Origin: Hyphomonadaceae bacterium
GTDB lineage: Bacteria; Pseudomonadota; Alphaproteobacteria; Caulobacterales; Aquidulcibacteraceae
Assembly: GCA_019753105.1 (NCBI GenBank)
Contig: JAIELJ010000014.1
Location: forward strand, 124,001 to 188,000
Reading direction: 5' to 3'
Length of the DNA stretch: 64,000 nt
The position numbers and the translations under genes are program-made. Positions within the stretch are counted from its first letter, which is position 1, and the number at the start of each line of letters is the position of its first letter. Positions 28,846-37,501 of this stretch are shown here, in pieces. Below the pieces are notes generated by a model. It was not told the origin of the DNA and did no database searches. It worked only from the letters and a program-made list of their open reading frames with translations.

Positions 28846-28858
28846 AGCGCGTTGGCAA

Positions 28859-29338
28859 TCAATGCGCCACGCTCGCCGCGCGCCTGAACACCGTGCGGAT
28901 CGTAAAATTGCTCACCAGCCTCCGCACACCCGGCAAACGCGAGAGCGTGTCTTGGTGGATGCGTTCGTATCTATCGTCGTCGGCGATGACGATGCGGAGG
29001 AGGTAGTCGCTCTCGCCGGTCATTAAGTGGCAGTCCTGCACTTCGCGGCAGAGTGCGACGGCGCGTTCGAACTTGGCCATCGTCTCGCGCCGTTGATCTT
29101 CGAGTGTCACTGCGACGAACACGGTGGCGCTGCGGCCGAGCGCTTTCTCCGAGAGGATCGCCGCATAGCCCTCGATTACGCCAGCGGCCTCTAGTGCTTT
29201 GACGCGACGGTGGCAGGCGGACGCGGAAAGCCCGATGCGCTCTGCGAGTGCGGCGGCGGTGAGCACGCCGTCGCGCTCGAGCTCGATCAGGATCTTCTGG
29301 TCGAAATCGTCGAGCTGAGCGGGAGTTTCTTGCGCCAT
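28859..29338 (-). CDS. Lrp/AsnC-family regulator, likely controlling ald
   Basis: A 159-aa regulator. The N-terminal winged HTH reads LDDFDQKILIELERDGVLT and ERIGLSASACHRRVKALE, typical of Lrp/AsnC; the C-terminal RAM ligand domain has VFVAVTLEDQ and VQDCHLMTGESDYLLRIV. It is divergent from alanine dehydrogenase with a 108-bp gap rich in palindromes. By analogy with AldR/BkdR-type regulators it should sense an amino acid, most likely L-alanine, and switch ald. The effector is inferred. Confidence 0.92.
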   Translation of the reverse strand: MAQETPAQLDDFDQKILIELERDGVLTAAALAERIGLSASACHRRVKALEAAGVIEGYAAILSEKALGRSATVFVAVTLEDQRRETMAKFERAVALCREVQDCHLMTGESDYLLRIVIADDDRYERIHQDTLSRLPGVRRLVSNFTIRTVFRRAASVAH

Positions 29339-29357
29339 TAGGTCTCATACGCCGAAA

Positions 29358-29423
29358 AATAGGCGATTTAAACGCTATTGGCTCCGAAATATCCAAGAAA
29401 AAGCGTCCCAAACGGGATATTTC
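29358..29423. promoter_or_regulatory. Divergent lrp-ald control region with two palindromes
   Basis: Between the regulator and ald are an imperfect palindrome AATAGGCGATTTAAACGCTATT (split here as AATAGGCG / ATTTAA / ACGCTATT, about 29358-29380) and a perfect 9-bp inverted repeat GAAATATCC (29386-29394) with GGATATTTC (29415-29423). Arm centres of the second lie about 29 bp apart, close to three helical turns, as expected for multi-dimer Lrp binding. Promoter hexamers were not assigned. Confidence 0.65.
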
Positions 29424-29446
29424 CCCGCTCAATAGGAGGAATTCCC

Positions 29447-30559
29447 ATGCGCGTCGGTTGCCCGAAGGAAATCAAGGTCCACGAATATCGCGTCGGTCTG
29501 ACGCCGGAGAGCGCCGCCGAATTGGTGCGCGCGGGCCATGAAGTGTTTCTCGAGACCAAAGCGGGCGAGGGCATCGGCGCGCCAGACAGCGTCTACGAAA
29601 AAGTCGGCGTGAAAATTCTGCCGAACGCCGACGCGGTGTTCGAGCAGGCCGAGATGATTGTGAAGGTGAAGGAGCCGCAACCAATCGAGATCGCGCGGCT
29701 CAAAGCCCACCATGTGCTCTTCACCTATCTCCACCTCGCGCCGGATCCCGAGCAAGCCGAGGGCCTGATGAAATCAGGCGCGACCTGTATCGCGTATGAG
29801 ACCGTCACGGATCGCGATGGCCGCTTGCCGTTGCTGAAGCCGATGTCGGAAGTCGCGGGCCGCATGTCGATCCAAGTTGGCGCGTACTTCTTGGAGAAGG
29901 CGCATGGCGGACGCGGCGTGCTGATGGGCGGCGTGCCGGGCGTGCAGCCGGCGAGCGTCGTGATCCTCGGCGCCGGTGTCTCTGGTTACAATGCAGCGCA
30001 GATCGCGGTCGGTATGCGCGCGCGCGTCCAAGTGTTCGATAAGAATCCGGGCCGTCTCGAAGAACTCGATCGCGAATTCAATGGCCGTCTTGAAACAGTC
30101 TACTCAACCAGCGCCGCGATCGCCGAAGCGATCAAGGAAGCGGACGTAGTGGTCGGCGCGGTTCTCGTCGCCGGCGCTGCCGCGCCGAAGCTGATCACGC
30201 GCGACATGCTGAAAACCATGCGTCCGGGCTCGGTGCTGGTCGACATTTCGATCGATCAAGGCGGTTGCTTCGAAACGTCGAAAGCCACCACGCACTCAGA
30301 GCCAACCTTCGTGGTCGACGGCATCGTCCACTATTGCGTCGCCAACATGCCGGGCGCGGTGTCGCGCACGTCAGCGTTCGCGCTCAACAATGCGACGCTG
30401 CCGTTCACGATGGCGCTTGCGAACAAGGGCTACAAAAAAGCCCTGCAAGACGATCCGCACTTGGCGAACGGCCTCAACGTCTATGAAGGCGCGATCACGC
30501 ACGAGGCGGTCGCGAAGGATTTGGGCAAGCCGTTCAAGCGCCCGGCTTGGTTGAGCTAG
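29447..30559 (+). CDS. ald: Alanine dehydrogenase
   Basis: Catalyses NAD-dependent oxidative deamination of L-alanine to pyruvate and ammonia. The 370-aa protein starts at ATG 29447 after AGGAGGA. Typical blocks: MRVGCPKEIKVHEYRVGLTP, VKVKEPQP, the NAD fold VVILGAGVSGYNAAQIAVGM, DISIDQGGCFETSKATTHS and NMPGAVSRTSAFALNN. Catalytic Lys and His positions (in VKVKEP and the AYETV region) are in family-typical places. Controlled by the divergent Lrp-type gene. Confidence 0.96.
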   Translation: MRVGCPKEIKVHEYRVGLTPESAAELVRAGHEVFLETKAGEGIGAPDSVYEKVGVKILPNADAVFEQAEMIVKVKEPQPIEIARLKAHHVLFTYLHLAPDPEQAEGLMKSGATCIAYETVTDRDGRLPLLKPMSEVAGRMSIQVGAYFLEKAHGGRGVLMGGVPGVQPASVVILGAGVSGYNAAQIAVGMRARVQVFDKNPGRLEELDREFNGRLETVYSTSAAIAEAIKEADVVVGAVLVAGAAAPKLITRDMLKTMRPGSVLVDISIDQGGCFETSKATTHSEPTFVVDGIVHYCVANMPGAVSRTSAFALNNATLPFTMALANKGYKKALQDDPHLANGLNVYEGAITHEAVAKDLGKPFKRPAWLS

Positions 30560-30795
30560 AGGCATTCACAGCAGCCGCGCCATATTGGGTGGCGGCGGCG
30601 TTTTCCGCCGTTCACCTTTATGGCGCGTACGTCTGTGCACGCGTACTGGCTGCGATCGAGGGCACGCCGCACGAGGCGCATGTGCGTGAACTCATGCCCG
30701 CAATGCGTGAGGACATTTTCATCATAGAGCTGCCGGTGTTGCCTCGCTATTGGCGGGCGGCTACTCACGGCGCTCGTTTGGAAAGCGCCACCTGA
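30547..30795 (+). CDS. Possible small protein overlapping the ald end
   Basis: An 82-aa frame from a TTG inside the ald stop region: YWVAAAFSAVHLYGAYVCARVLAAIEG, then EAHVRELMPAMREDIFIIELPVLPRYWRAA. One hydrophobic helix and a sensible charged tail favour coding over the opposite frame, which is Arg/Cys-rich. Against it, the start is a weak TTG without a clear ribosome site. A GC-rich inverted repeat (GGTGGCGGCGG with CCGCCGTTCACC, 30588-30616), placed where an ald terminator might sit, also falls inside it. Treat as tentative. Confidence 0.35.
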   Translation: MVELEAFTAAAPYWVAAAFSAVHLYGAYVCARVLAAIEGTPHEAHVRELMPAMREDIFIIELPVLPRYWRAATHGARLESAT

Positions 30796-30859
30796 GAGCG
30801 CCATCACACTACTTGTGCGTGTTCGTTAGTTGTGGCTGATTGCTCCGCAGGGGATCAGC

Positions 30860-32083
30860 ATGACGTTTTTCAAATCATCCGTTGTCGCGTTGTTGTTCTC
30901 AACCGCGTTTGTGACAGTTGCCGCGGCGCAGCCTGAACCACTGCAGCTCGCGACGATGTCCGACGGTCACACTTACTTCAACCGTCCCGGCGCCGACATC
31001 GACTTTCATGATGCGGAGCTGACCGCGTGTCTGACGGAAGCCGCGCGAGTGGTGTCGGTCGACGAAGCAATAAACGGCAATTCAGGCATTGTCGGCGGAC
31101 TGATGGTCAGCGCGCTTTCGCATGGCGTGCGGCCGGCGGCGATCGAGAATTGCATGGTCGTGCGCGGATGGCGCGTCGTCCGCGTGCCCGAGGCTGAGGG
31201 TGAAGCGCTGAGTGGACTGGCGCCGGCGGAGATACAGGCGCGTTTAGCCGAGTGGATCGGACTCGAAACGCCGCACGGTGAGATCGTGCGCGTATGGACC
31301 AATGCCGCAGCGGATTCGGCGACAGATCGCTTTCAGATGCGTCCGCGCGCCAGGGGAAGACTGTCGCTCAGCGTCGCTTCGCTCGGGGAGCGCGAGATTG
31401 TGCGAAGCGTCACAGAGCAGCCTCGCATTCGCGATGCGCGCAGGCTCAGACAAAATCGCCTAACGGCACCCGGTCCCGATCAAGCGCTGATCGTCGTGAT
31501 GACAGGAAGGCTGTCCTTCCGCGATGGCATCGGCATGTCCTTCTTGCGGATCGATCCTGAGGCAGGCTTGCTCGCCAGCGCGGAGTCGCGTGACGACGCG
31601 AACCACATCAATGCGCGCGTAGGTTTGATTGCGGCGCGAGAGGAAGGAAACTGGCTCGCTTTTCTCGTTCCCGCCGGCACATGGCGCCTTCACAACATGG
31701 GCATATTGGACGCAATCACGTTTTGCCTCGGCGCACCGGCCTTTGAAGCGCGTGGCGGCGAGGTGATTTTCGCCGGCGCGTTCGATCTGGGCGGCATCCT
31801 GGGGCCAGATCTGCAGCTTGAGCCGGCGCGCCAATGGCTTTCGGAGTCGCCGGAATTGGCGCAGGCGGTTCAGGCCGCGCAGTACACAAATGGTTGGACG
31901 AGCGAGTGTGGCGGCAGCGCCATCTATGCTCTCGAGGTCGAGAACGCGCCCTTCCGCGATGGCTATCAGTGGGGAAGCAGAGCGCCAGCTTCTGTCGCCG
32001 CCCCTGTCCCAGACGCGGCTGCAAGCGAGGCTGAGCCCGTCGAAACGCCAGAAGTAGCCACGGAACAGGGGGCTCAGCCTTAA
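30860..32083 (+). CDS. Exported hypothetical protein, 407 aa
   Basis: Signal peptide (FFKSSVVALLFSTAFVTVAAA), then a soluble periplasmic protein of unrecognised family. The segment DGHTYFNRPGADIDFHDAELTACL...AIENCMVVRGWRVVRV, with paired cysteines, is a small domain seen in exported hypothetical proteins. The middle (LIVVMTGRLSFRDGIGMSFLRIDPEAG) and later GNWLAFLVPAGTWRLHNMG look beta-rich. The C-terminus is Pro/Glu/Ala-rich. AGGGGATC precedes the ATG. No partner gene suggests a function. Confidence 0.78.
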   Translation: MTFFKSSVVALLFSTAFVTVAAAQPEPLQLATMSDGHTYFNRPGADIDFHDAELTACLTEAARVVSVDEAINGNSGIVGGLMVSALSHGVRPAAIENCMVVRGWRVVRVPEAEGEALSGLAPAEIQARLAEWIGLETPHGEIVRVWTNAAADSATDRFQMRPRARGRLSLSVASLGEREIVRSVTEQPRIRDARRLRQNRLTAPGPDQALIVVMTGRLSFRDGIGMSFLRIDPEAGLLASAESRDDANHINARVGLIAAREEGNWLAFLVPAGTWRLHNMGILDAITFCLGAPAFEARGGEVIFAGAFDLGGILGPDLQLEPARQWLSESPELAQAVQAAQYTNGWTSECGGSAIYALEVENAPFRDGYQWGSRAPASVAAPVPDAAASEAEPVETPEVATEQGAQP

Positions 32084-32106
32084 ACGCGCTTGCCCACGCG
32101 GCGCCG

Positions 32107-32619
32107 CTAGCTTGCCTCCGCCGGCGTCACCGTAACTGTCTCTGGCGCGGCGCCATCTGCGCCTGGCGTCCACGTCACGATGGCGTAGCTCACGCGCTCG
32201 CGGATCACGTCGTCGGCGCCCATAGTGTGATCGAAGATTTCGAGGTTCACGCGGCCCGGCTCGTCAGAGATAATTCGGTACTCCAGAAAATCACCGAGGC
32301 GGAAGACACGCCAGCCGTCGCCTTGGCTCTGGAAGAAGGCGATGTGGGTGTAGAGGCCGTTCATGGCTGGATCGCCGCCGGCGAGGCCGAACAGCTTCAC
32401 GCCGGCGCTGCCGCCTTGGTTCTGCAGGAAGTCCACCCGCACGACGGACGCCGCCCATTGCATCGGCTCATCATTCGCCTCCGCCTGAACAGCGCGCGCT
32501 TCGCCGGAGGCGGTGAGCGTCGTTGACGCCGGCGGCGGCAGCTGCGCGTCGCTCGGCGCGGCGGCGAAAGTGCAGGCCGAAAGCGCAAGGCTTGCGGCCA
32601 TCAACATCAAAACGCGCAT
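32107..32619 (-). CDS. Hypothetical lipoprotein, 170 aa
   Basis: Lipobox LSAC (Cys16) after a short signal. A Pro/Ser/Thr linker leads to a single domain with WAASVVRVDFLQNQGG, LFGLAGGDPAMNGLYTHIAFF and WRVFRLGDFLEYRI, suggesting a beta-rich fold. I know no named family. It is convergent with the upstream 407-aa gene and divergent from the YjbR gene. Confidence 0.75.
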   Translation of the reverse strand: MRVLMLMAASLALSACTFAAAPSDAQLPPPASTTLTASGEARAVQAEANDEPMQWAASVVRVDFLQNQGGSAGVKLFGLAGGDPAMNGLYTHIAFFQSQGDGWRVFRLGDFLEYRIISDEPGRVNLEIFDHTMGADDVIRERVSYAIVTWTPGADGAAPETVTVTPAEAS

Positions 32620-32681
32620 GTGTGATCCTCCCCGAGCGTTGAGTATGGCGTCGCCGCGCCAAGTCCGCCAGTATCAAGCCG

Positions 32682-33038
32682 ATGGCCGTGACGAAAGCGC
32701 AGGTCCGCAAGTTGGCGCTGGCGCTGGAAGGCGCGAGCGAGGTCGTTCACGTCGATCGCCCCGCGTTCCGCACCGTGCGCAAAATCTTCGCGACGCTGCC
32801 GCCGAAAGAAGAGCACGTGAACCTGATGTTCGATCCAGCAACGCAGGACTTTTTCTGCGAGCAAGCGCCCGGCGTGATCGCGCCGATTCCCGGCGGCTGG
32901 GGCCGCATGGGCATGGCGTACTGCGATCTGAAGCGCGCCGATGAGGCTCTGGTTCATTCCGCCCTCAAGGCTGCGCACGCCCTGGCGCTGCCAAAACCGA
33001 AGGCGGCGCGAAAGAAGGCTGTGAAACGTAAGGGTTAG
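32682..33038 (+). CDS. MmcQ/YjbR family protein
   Basis: A 118-aa protein of the MmcQ/YjbR family (CyaY-like fold, often annotated DNA-binding, function unclear). Matching features: ALALEGASEVVHVDRPAFRTVRKIFATL, VNLMFDPATQDFFCEQAPG, GWGRMGMAYCDLKRAD. The C-terminus adds a Lys/Ala-rich tail (KPKAARKKAVKRKG) not found in most members, which could aid nucleic-acid contact. The stop overlaps the end of the convergent membrane protein gene. Confidence 0.85.
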   Translation: MAVTKAQVRKLALALEGASEVVHVDRPAFRTVRKIFATLPPKEEHVNLMFDPATQDFFCEQAPGVIAPIPGGWGRMGMAYCDLKRADEALVHSALKAAHALALPKPKAARKKAVKRKG

Positions 33039-34834
33039 TTTTCGCCGATCTGATCGACGATCGCTTTGGCGGCTCGACGCTCCGCGTCGGTGTCGGCGTG
33101 TTTTGCTGCCTGACGAACCAACGCCCGAACGCCCGGTTCGTCTGCGATAGCCGCTGCAGCCAGCCCTGCAATCGCGACCGCGCGGACTGGGCCGAGGGAG
33201 TCGCGCTGCGGCCCGGTTTGCGCAGCTTCCAGCAGCGCCAAGGTGCGGTCCGCTGATTGCGGCGCATCGACGATCAACCGCATCACGCTTGTACGCGCCT
33301 CCACCATGCGCACAGCGCCGTTGAGCGCGCGCCGCGCCTGATCGAGTTCAAAGACTTGCCGTTCTGGCCCGGCCCCGCGAATGGCCTGCACCACCTCCAT
33401 AATTGCTTCGCGGTCGCGTCGTGTCGTCATTGCGCGGCGCAAAAGCTCGTCATGGAATTCCGCGCTCGTGGAGCCGCCTTGCTTCATGCGCAGTGCTTTC
33501 GCCACGACTTGGATCGCCTTGGGTTGCGAAGCATCCGAAAGTTCGCCGAGGCGTATGACGTCGTATTCGGGAAATGCGGCAACAGCGGAGTCGTCCGCCA
33601 CCCAGGCGCCGTCGTCCCCACGCCGGACTAACTTTCTGAATTCTGCCTTCTCAATGAAAGGGTCGAGCCGATTCAGCGAGCCGCCGGTGAAGAGTTCGCG
33701 CTGCTTGGCATTGCGTGCGGATATGCCGAGCGCTTGCAGCAGCGCCGCGAGAAACACCAAATCGACGAGCACGCGCGTTGAGAACACAACATGCCGCGCC
33801 GACGGATTGTCGCCGATCTGGATTCCCGCTTCGCCCTCGAAATCGTAGATTTCGGCCCAGTCGACGAATGGTACGGCCTTGGCCAGCTCCGAACCGAAGA
33901 AGGCGATCCAATTACGCATATCGTGGGTATCGACACCGTTCGCGATCTCGAAAATTCCTAAAGCGCCTTCAACTTGCCGCAGCGCCAACGGCACCAGGAA
34001 AAACATCGACATGAAGCTGAGCATGGCTTCATCGCGTAGGTCCTGTTCAAAACCAATACGCAGATGCGGGCCGACGAAGCGTCCGTTGAGCATGGCGAGT
34101 TCGCGATCGTCTTCGATCCAAGCCCAGCGCCGAGAGATTGAGATGGCTATCACAAACCCGGCGGCGAGCGGGATCAGTCCCCATGGCGGGTCGAGCGAAT
34201 AGCCGAGGATTGCGCATGGCAAAAGAAAACCAGCGAGCAAAAAATAGCGCATTTGCCAGCTGCCGCGTGACGCGCCTGCGGCCGTCGCCACGACGAAAAC
34301 GAGCAAGCTGTCGATGATGCTCATCACAAGTCCGAACGGCGCCACGATCGGTCGAAGGAGTGCAAACATCCAGCCGGCGCGCTGTCCAAGGTTCCAGGAT
34401 GGCGCCCACGCAGCGAAAGCGAAGATGATTGCTAGTCCCGCGGTAACGGCGATGCCCCAAGTCGCATTGATGGCGCGCTGCCCCGTGGGCACCGTCGCAG
34501 CCCATAGCGCCAGCAGCACAATGAAAGTGATCGGTAGAGCGAGCAGTAGGAAGCTCCAACCGCTAATGTGATTGAGTTTCGGGGTTGCACCGGGTCTAGC
34601 GGGCAAGCGGCCCGCCAAGATCGAGATAATCCATGACGTGATCACGGCCGGTGCGCATGCAGCGCCGAACGCAATGGCCCAATGCGCCGGCGCTGGGTCG
34701 AATGCGCCGAGATGGCCCTCATAGAGCGGGTATGCCGCCACAGCCGCGAGTAGCGCGACACTTGTGACGCACGCCGCTGCTTCCCAATCGATTGGACGAG
34801 CCGCCGCCGCGACTGTTTCTGCTTCACTTGTCAT
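33035..34834 (-). CDS. Large hypothetical polytopic membrane protein
   Basis: 599 aa. The N-terminal ~230 residues hold about seven hydrophobic spans (for example VALLAAVAAYPLY, WSFLLLALPITFIVLLALWA, PCAILGYSL, IPLAAGFVIAISI). A charged segment with DDRELAMLNGRFVGPHLRIGFEQDLRDEA and further hydrophobic stretches follow, then a ~200-aa soluble, helix-rich C-terminal domain (ALRMKQGGSTSAEFHDELLRRA ... AAIADEPGVRALVRQAAKH) with a repeat-like look, perhaps HEAT-type. No family is recognised and no neighbour hints at function. Confidence 0.72.
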   Translation of the reverse strand: MTSEAETVAAAARPIDWEAAACVTSVALLAAVAAYPLYEGHLGAFDPAPAHWAIAFGAACAPAVITSWIISILAGRLPARPGATPKLNHISGWSFLLLALPITFIVLLALWAATVPTGQRAINATWGIAVTAGLAIIFAFAAWAPSWNLGQRAGWMFALLRPIVAPFGLVMSIIDSLLVFVVATAAGASRGSWQMRYFLLAGFLLPCAILGYSLDPPWGLIPLAAGFVIAISISRRWAWIEDDRELAMLNGRFVGPHLRIGFEQDLRDEAMLSFMSMFFLVPLALRQVEGALGIFEIANGVDTHDMRNWIAFFGSELAKAVPFVDWAEIYDFEGEAGIQIGDNPSARHVVFSTRVLVDLVFLAALLQALGISARNAKQRELFTGGSLNRLDPFIEKAEFRKLVRRGDDGAWVADDSAVAAFPEYDVIRLGELSDASQPKAIQVVAKALRMKQGGSTSAEFHDELLRRAMTTRRDREAIMEVVQAIRGAGPERQVFELDQARRALNGAVRMVEARTSVMRLIVDAPQSADRTLALLEAAQTGPQRDSLGPVRAVAIAGLAAAAIADEPGVRALVRQAAKHADTDAERRAAKAIVDQIGEN

Positions 34835-35096
34835 GGACGCCCCCGCGCCTATTGCCCTGGCAGTTCAGCGCGGTGATGACATGCGTGGCAAGCGAAATCC
34901 GATGCTGCCGTTGCGAACGCCACCGCGTTCGGCGCTGTCACAATTCGCCCGCGCAGAGTGAAGCGGCGATCACGATTGTGTGGGCGCGCGTCTCATGTGG
35001 ACCTTGGCGGCATCTGGGTAGTTACATCAATGCTGAGTGCAGAAAGGTTCTGTTCAGCATTAATGCAGTAATGTGAAAGGCGTTGGAGCTGTGACC
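34835..35096. other. Divergent intergenic region with inverted repeats
   Basis: No gene seen. It contains CGAACGC (34914-34920) with GCGTTCG (34925-34931), CACAAT (34939-34944) with ATTGTG (34975-34980), and AATGCTGA (35029-35036) with TCAGCATT (35054-35061). The last lies about 36 bp before the zinc-ribbon gene and could be its operator or a leader hairpin. Both flanking genes are transcribed outward, so promoters should lie here. Confidence 0.45.
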
Positions 35097-35279
35097 ATGC
35101 TCGAGAAAAAAATCGGCGAGCCCTGTCCGACCTGCCAGACGCCGCTTCAGCGACGTGCTTCCACATTCCGCACCATTGTCGGCGACGTCGCGTTCTGCGC
35201 GCGGTGTTGCTCTTCGTTCGAAATCTCGGTTGAGGACGACAAGGCTATAGCGTTCGGACCAGAGTTCGCGCCGGGCTAA
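35097..35279 (+). CDS. Small zinc-ribbon protein, 60 aa
   Basis: Two CxxC-type pairs, CPTC near residue 10 and CARCC near residue 35, form a probable zinc ribbon; the rest (RTIVGDVAFCARCCSSFEISVEDD) is compatible with a small rubredoxin-like knuckle. The ATG at 35097 is chosen because GGAG lies eight bases upstream; a GTG eight codons earlier is possible. It may bind protein or nucleic acid; nothing around it decides. Confidence 0.6.
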   Translation: MLEKKIGEPCPTCQTPLQRRASTFRTIVGDVAFCARCCSSFEISVEDDKAIAFGPEFAPG

Positions 35280-35421
35280 CGCGGGGCGTTTCTTGAACCG
35301 ACCCCTTCTTGAAGACACTTAGGGCGCTCGCACGCCTCATCATCAACATTGCCGTTTTTCGAGACGCGCGCCGGGCTTGCCCCGTTGCGCCTCCGGCATG
35401 TCCGTGAAACAGTGAGCGTGT

Positions 35422-35473
35422 GGCCAGAAACTGGCCGCGCATAAGCGAGAAGCGGCGCCAGCCGCTGGCGCCG
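35422..35473 (+). repeat. Two palindromes in the leader of the EF-G-like gene
   Basis: GGCCAG-AAA-CTGGCC (35422-35436) and GGCGCCAGC-C-GCTGGCGCC (35454-35472) sit 40-90 bp before the ATG of the EF-G-like gene. The second is a perfect 9-bp stem with a one-base centre, better suited to a protein-binding palindrome or cruciform than an RNA hairpin. No riboswitch motif is recognised. The rest of 35280-35511 shows no gene. Confidence 0.45.
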
Positions 35474-35511
35474 CCCGGCCCCGATACGGGGACAACAAGG
35501 GAGGCAGCCTC

Positions 35512-37500
35512 ATGCCTGAAAACAAAACAGCAAATGTGGTGAGGGCTATAGCCGTCGTCGGTCCGACCGGAGCGGGCAAGACGGCGTTGACGTTAAGCTT
35601 GGCTTCAGCCGCTTCGGGCGGATCGGGCGCAGTCCCGGCCGCGGCGGGCCAATCCACGGAAACCCAATTCACCGCCATCGATTTCATGGGCGATCACTAC
35701 GCCCTGATCGACACACCCGGCGCGGTGGACTTCCAAGCCGACGCGGACTTCGCGTTGCCTGGCGCCGACATGGCGCTGATCGTCGCCGATCCTGATCCGG
35801 AAAAGGCCGTTCTGTTGCAGCCGTTTATGAAAGCGGTCGAAGAACTCGGCATTCCGCGCGCGATCTTCATCAACAAGATCGACAGCGCGCGCGGGCGCAT
35901 CCGCGATTTGTTGGAGGCATTGCAGCCGTTGTCGAGCGTGCCCTTGGTGGCGCGCCAGATTCCGATTTGGAAGGACGAGAAAGTTATTGGCTATGTCGAT
36001 TTAGCACTTGAGCGCGCCTACCAGTACGAGACGGGCAAGCCGTCGAAGATGATCGACATTCCGAAAGACGTGGCGGAACGGGAACACGAAGCCCGCTTCC
36101 ACATGCTCGAACAGATTGCCGATTATGACGACGCGCTGATGGAGCAATTGCTCTCCGACGTGACGCCGGAGCGCGATGTGATCTTCGCCGATCTCGTGCG
36201 CGAAATGCGCGAGGGGCTCATCGCACCGGTCTTTTTCGGCTCAACCGCGCAGGGCTTCGGCATCCGCCGGCTCCTGAAAGCGTTTCGGCACGATACGCCG
36301 GCGCCAGAGTTTGCGGCCAAGCGCCTCGGCCTCGAAGGCGGCGGCGCTTACGTTATGAAGATTTCGCATGCCGGGCAGGCGGGTAAGCTTGCTTACGCGC
36401 GCATCTTTGGCGGCAAGGTTGCCGATTCCGACACGTTGACGCTCAGCGACAACTCGAGCGCACGCCCAGCCGCGCTGTTCTCGGTGCACGGATCGCAAAC
36501 GAAGAAAGTGGCGAGCGCGCCGGAAGGTGATGTTGTCGCCATCGGCAAACTCGATCCGGTCGCGGCAGGTGATCTGCTTGGGCGCAGCAAGGCGCTCAGG
36601 ATCGAGCGCAAGAAGCGTTTCCCCGTCTATCAGCTCGCCATCGCCACCAAGGACCGCAAGGATGACGTGCGGCTCTCGGGCGCGTTGCAAAAACTGGTTG
36701 AGGAAGATGCAGGGCTCGTCGTCGTACACGATCAAGCGACGCACGAAATCCTGCTGCAAGGCCAAGGCGAGCCGCATCTGCGCTCAGTGCTGGATCGGCT
36801 GAAATCACGCTTCAATGTTGAGGTGGCGGCTGCCGCGCCGACGACACCGTACAAGGAGAGTTTGCGCAAGACTGCGGAAGTGCGTGGCCGTCACAAGAAG
36901 CAAACCGGCGGGCACGGCCAATTCGGCGATTGCGTGATCCAGGTCAAGCCTTTGCCGCGCGGCGAGGGTTTCCAGTTCGTCGATAAGATCACGGGCGGCG
37001 CCATCCCGCGTCAGTGGATTCCTGCGGTCGAAGCGGGTGTCAAAGATGCGCTGACCAAAGGCGCGATCGGCTATCCGGTTGTCGATGTCTCGGTCACGCT
37101 CATCGATGGCTCGTTCCACGCCGTGGATTCAAGCGAGCACTCGTTCCAGCAGGCCGGGCGTCTCGGCATGCAGGAGGCGATCGAGCAGTGCGGCACTGTG
37201 CTGCTGGAGCCGGTCGAGAAGCTGACGATCTACACGCCAAGCTCCGGCACGCCGAAAATCAACTCGGCGGTCTCTAGCCATAACGGCCAGATCCTCGGTT
37301 TCGAGCCGCGTGACGGATGGCCCGGCTGGGACAAGGTGGAAGTCTATCTGCCGCAATCGGAGCGGCAGAACTTCATCATCGAGCTGCGCTCACTGACACA
37401 AGGCTTGGCGACGTTCGAAGCGGAGTTCGATCACATGGTCGAAGTCAGCGGCCGGCGCGCGGACGACGTGGCGAAGCGTGCTCAAGTCAGCGCGGGTTAA
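35512..37500 (+). CDS. EF-G paralogue (translational GTPase)
   Basis: A 662-aa GTPase of the EF-G-like branch. G1 GPTGAGKT, G3 DTPG, G4 NKID are clear; domain II (VAIGKLDPVAAGDLLG region), domain III (GALQKLVEEDAGLVVVHD... LLQGQGEPHL), domain IV (RGRHKKQTGGHGQFGDC) and domain V follow in order. It is about 30 aa shorter than canonical EF-G and its switch I region (after P-loop) is short. It is outside the str operon, so it is a second copy like FusA2/EF-G2-type proteins. GGGAGG precedes the ATG. Role (ribosome recycling, back-translocation or stress) is not decidable. Confidence 0.9.
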   Translation: MPENKTANVVRAIAVVGPTGAGKTALTLSLASAASGGSGAVPAAAGQSTETQFTAIDFMGDHYALIDTPGAVDFQADADFALPGADMALIVADPDPEKAVLLQPFMKAVEELGIPRAIFINKIDSARGRIRDLLEALQPLSSVPLVARQIPIWKDEKVIGYVDLALERAYQYETGKPSKMIDIPKDVAEREHEARFHMLEQIADYDDALMEQLLSDVTPERDVIFADLVREMREGLIAPVFFGSTAQGFGIRRLLKAFRHDTPAPEFAAKRLGLEGGGAYVMKISHAGQAGKLAYARIFGGKVADSDTLTLSDNSSARPAALFSVHGSQTKKVASAPEGDVVAIGKLDPVAAGDLLGRSKALRIERKKRFPVYQLAIATKDRKDDVRLSGALQKLVEEDAGLVVVHDQATHEILLQGQGEPHLRSVLDRLKSRFNVEVAAAAPTTPYKESLRKTAEVRGRHKKQTGGHGQFGDCVIQVKPLPRGEGFQFVDKITGGAIPRQWIPAVEAGVKDALTKGAIGYPVVDVSVTLIDGSFHAVDSSEHSFQQAGRLGMQEAIEQCGTVLLEPVEKLTIYTPSSGTPKINSAVSSHNGQILGFEPRDGWPGWDKVEVYLPQSERQNFIIELRSLTQGLATFEAEFDHMVEVSGRRADDVAKRAQVSAG

Positions 37501-37501
37501 A

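Noticed and set aside
29447-30559. Possible alternative call of ald as pyridine nucleotide transhydrogenase alpha subunit
   Set aside because: The two families are related, but the DQGGCFETSKATTHS and AVSRTSAFALNN stretches, 370-aa length and lone gene with an Lrp partner fit alanine dehydrogenase.
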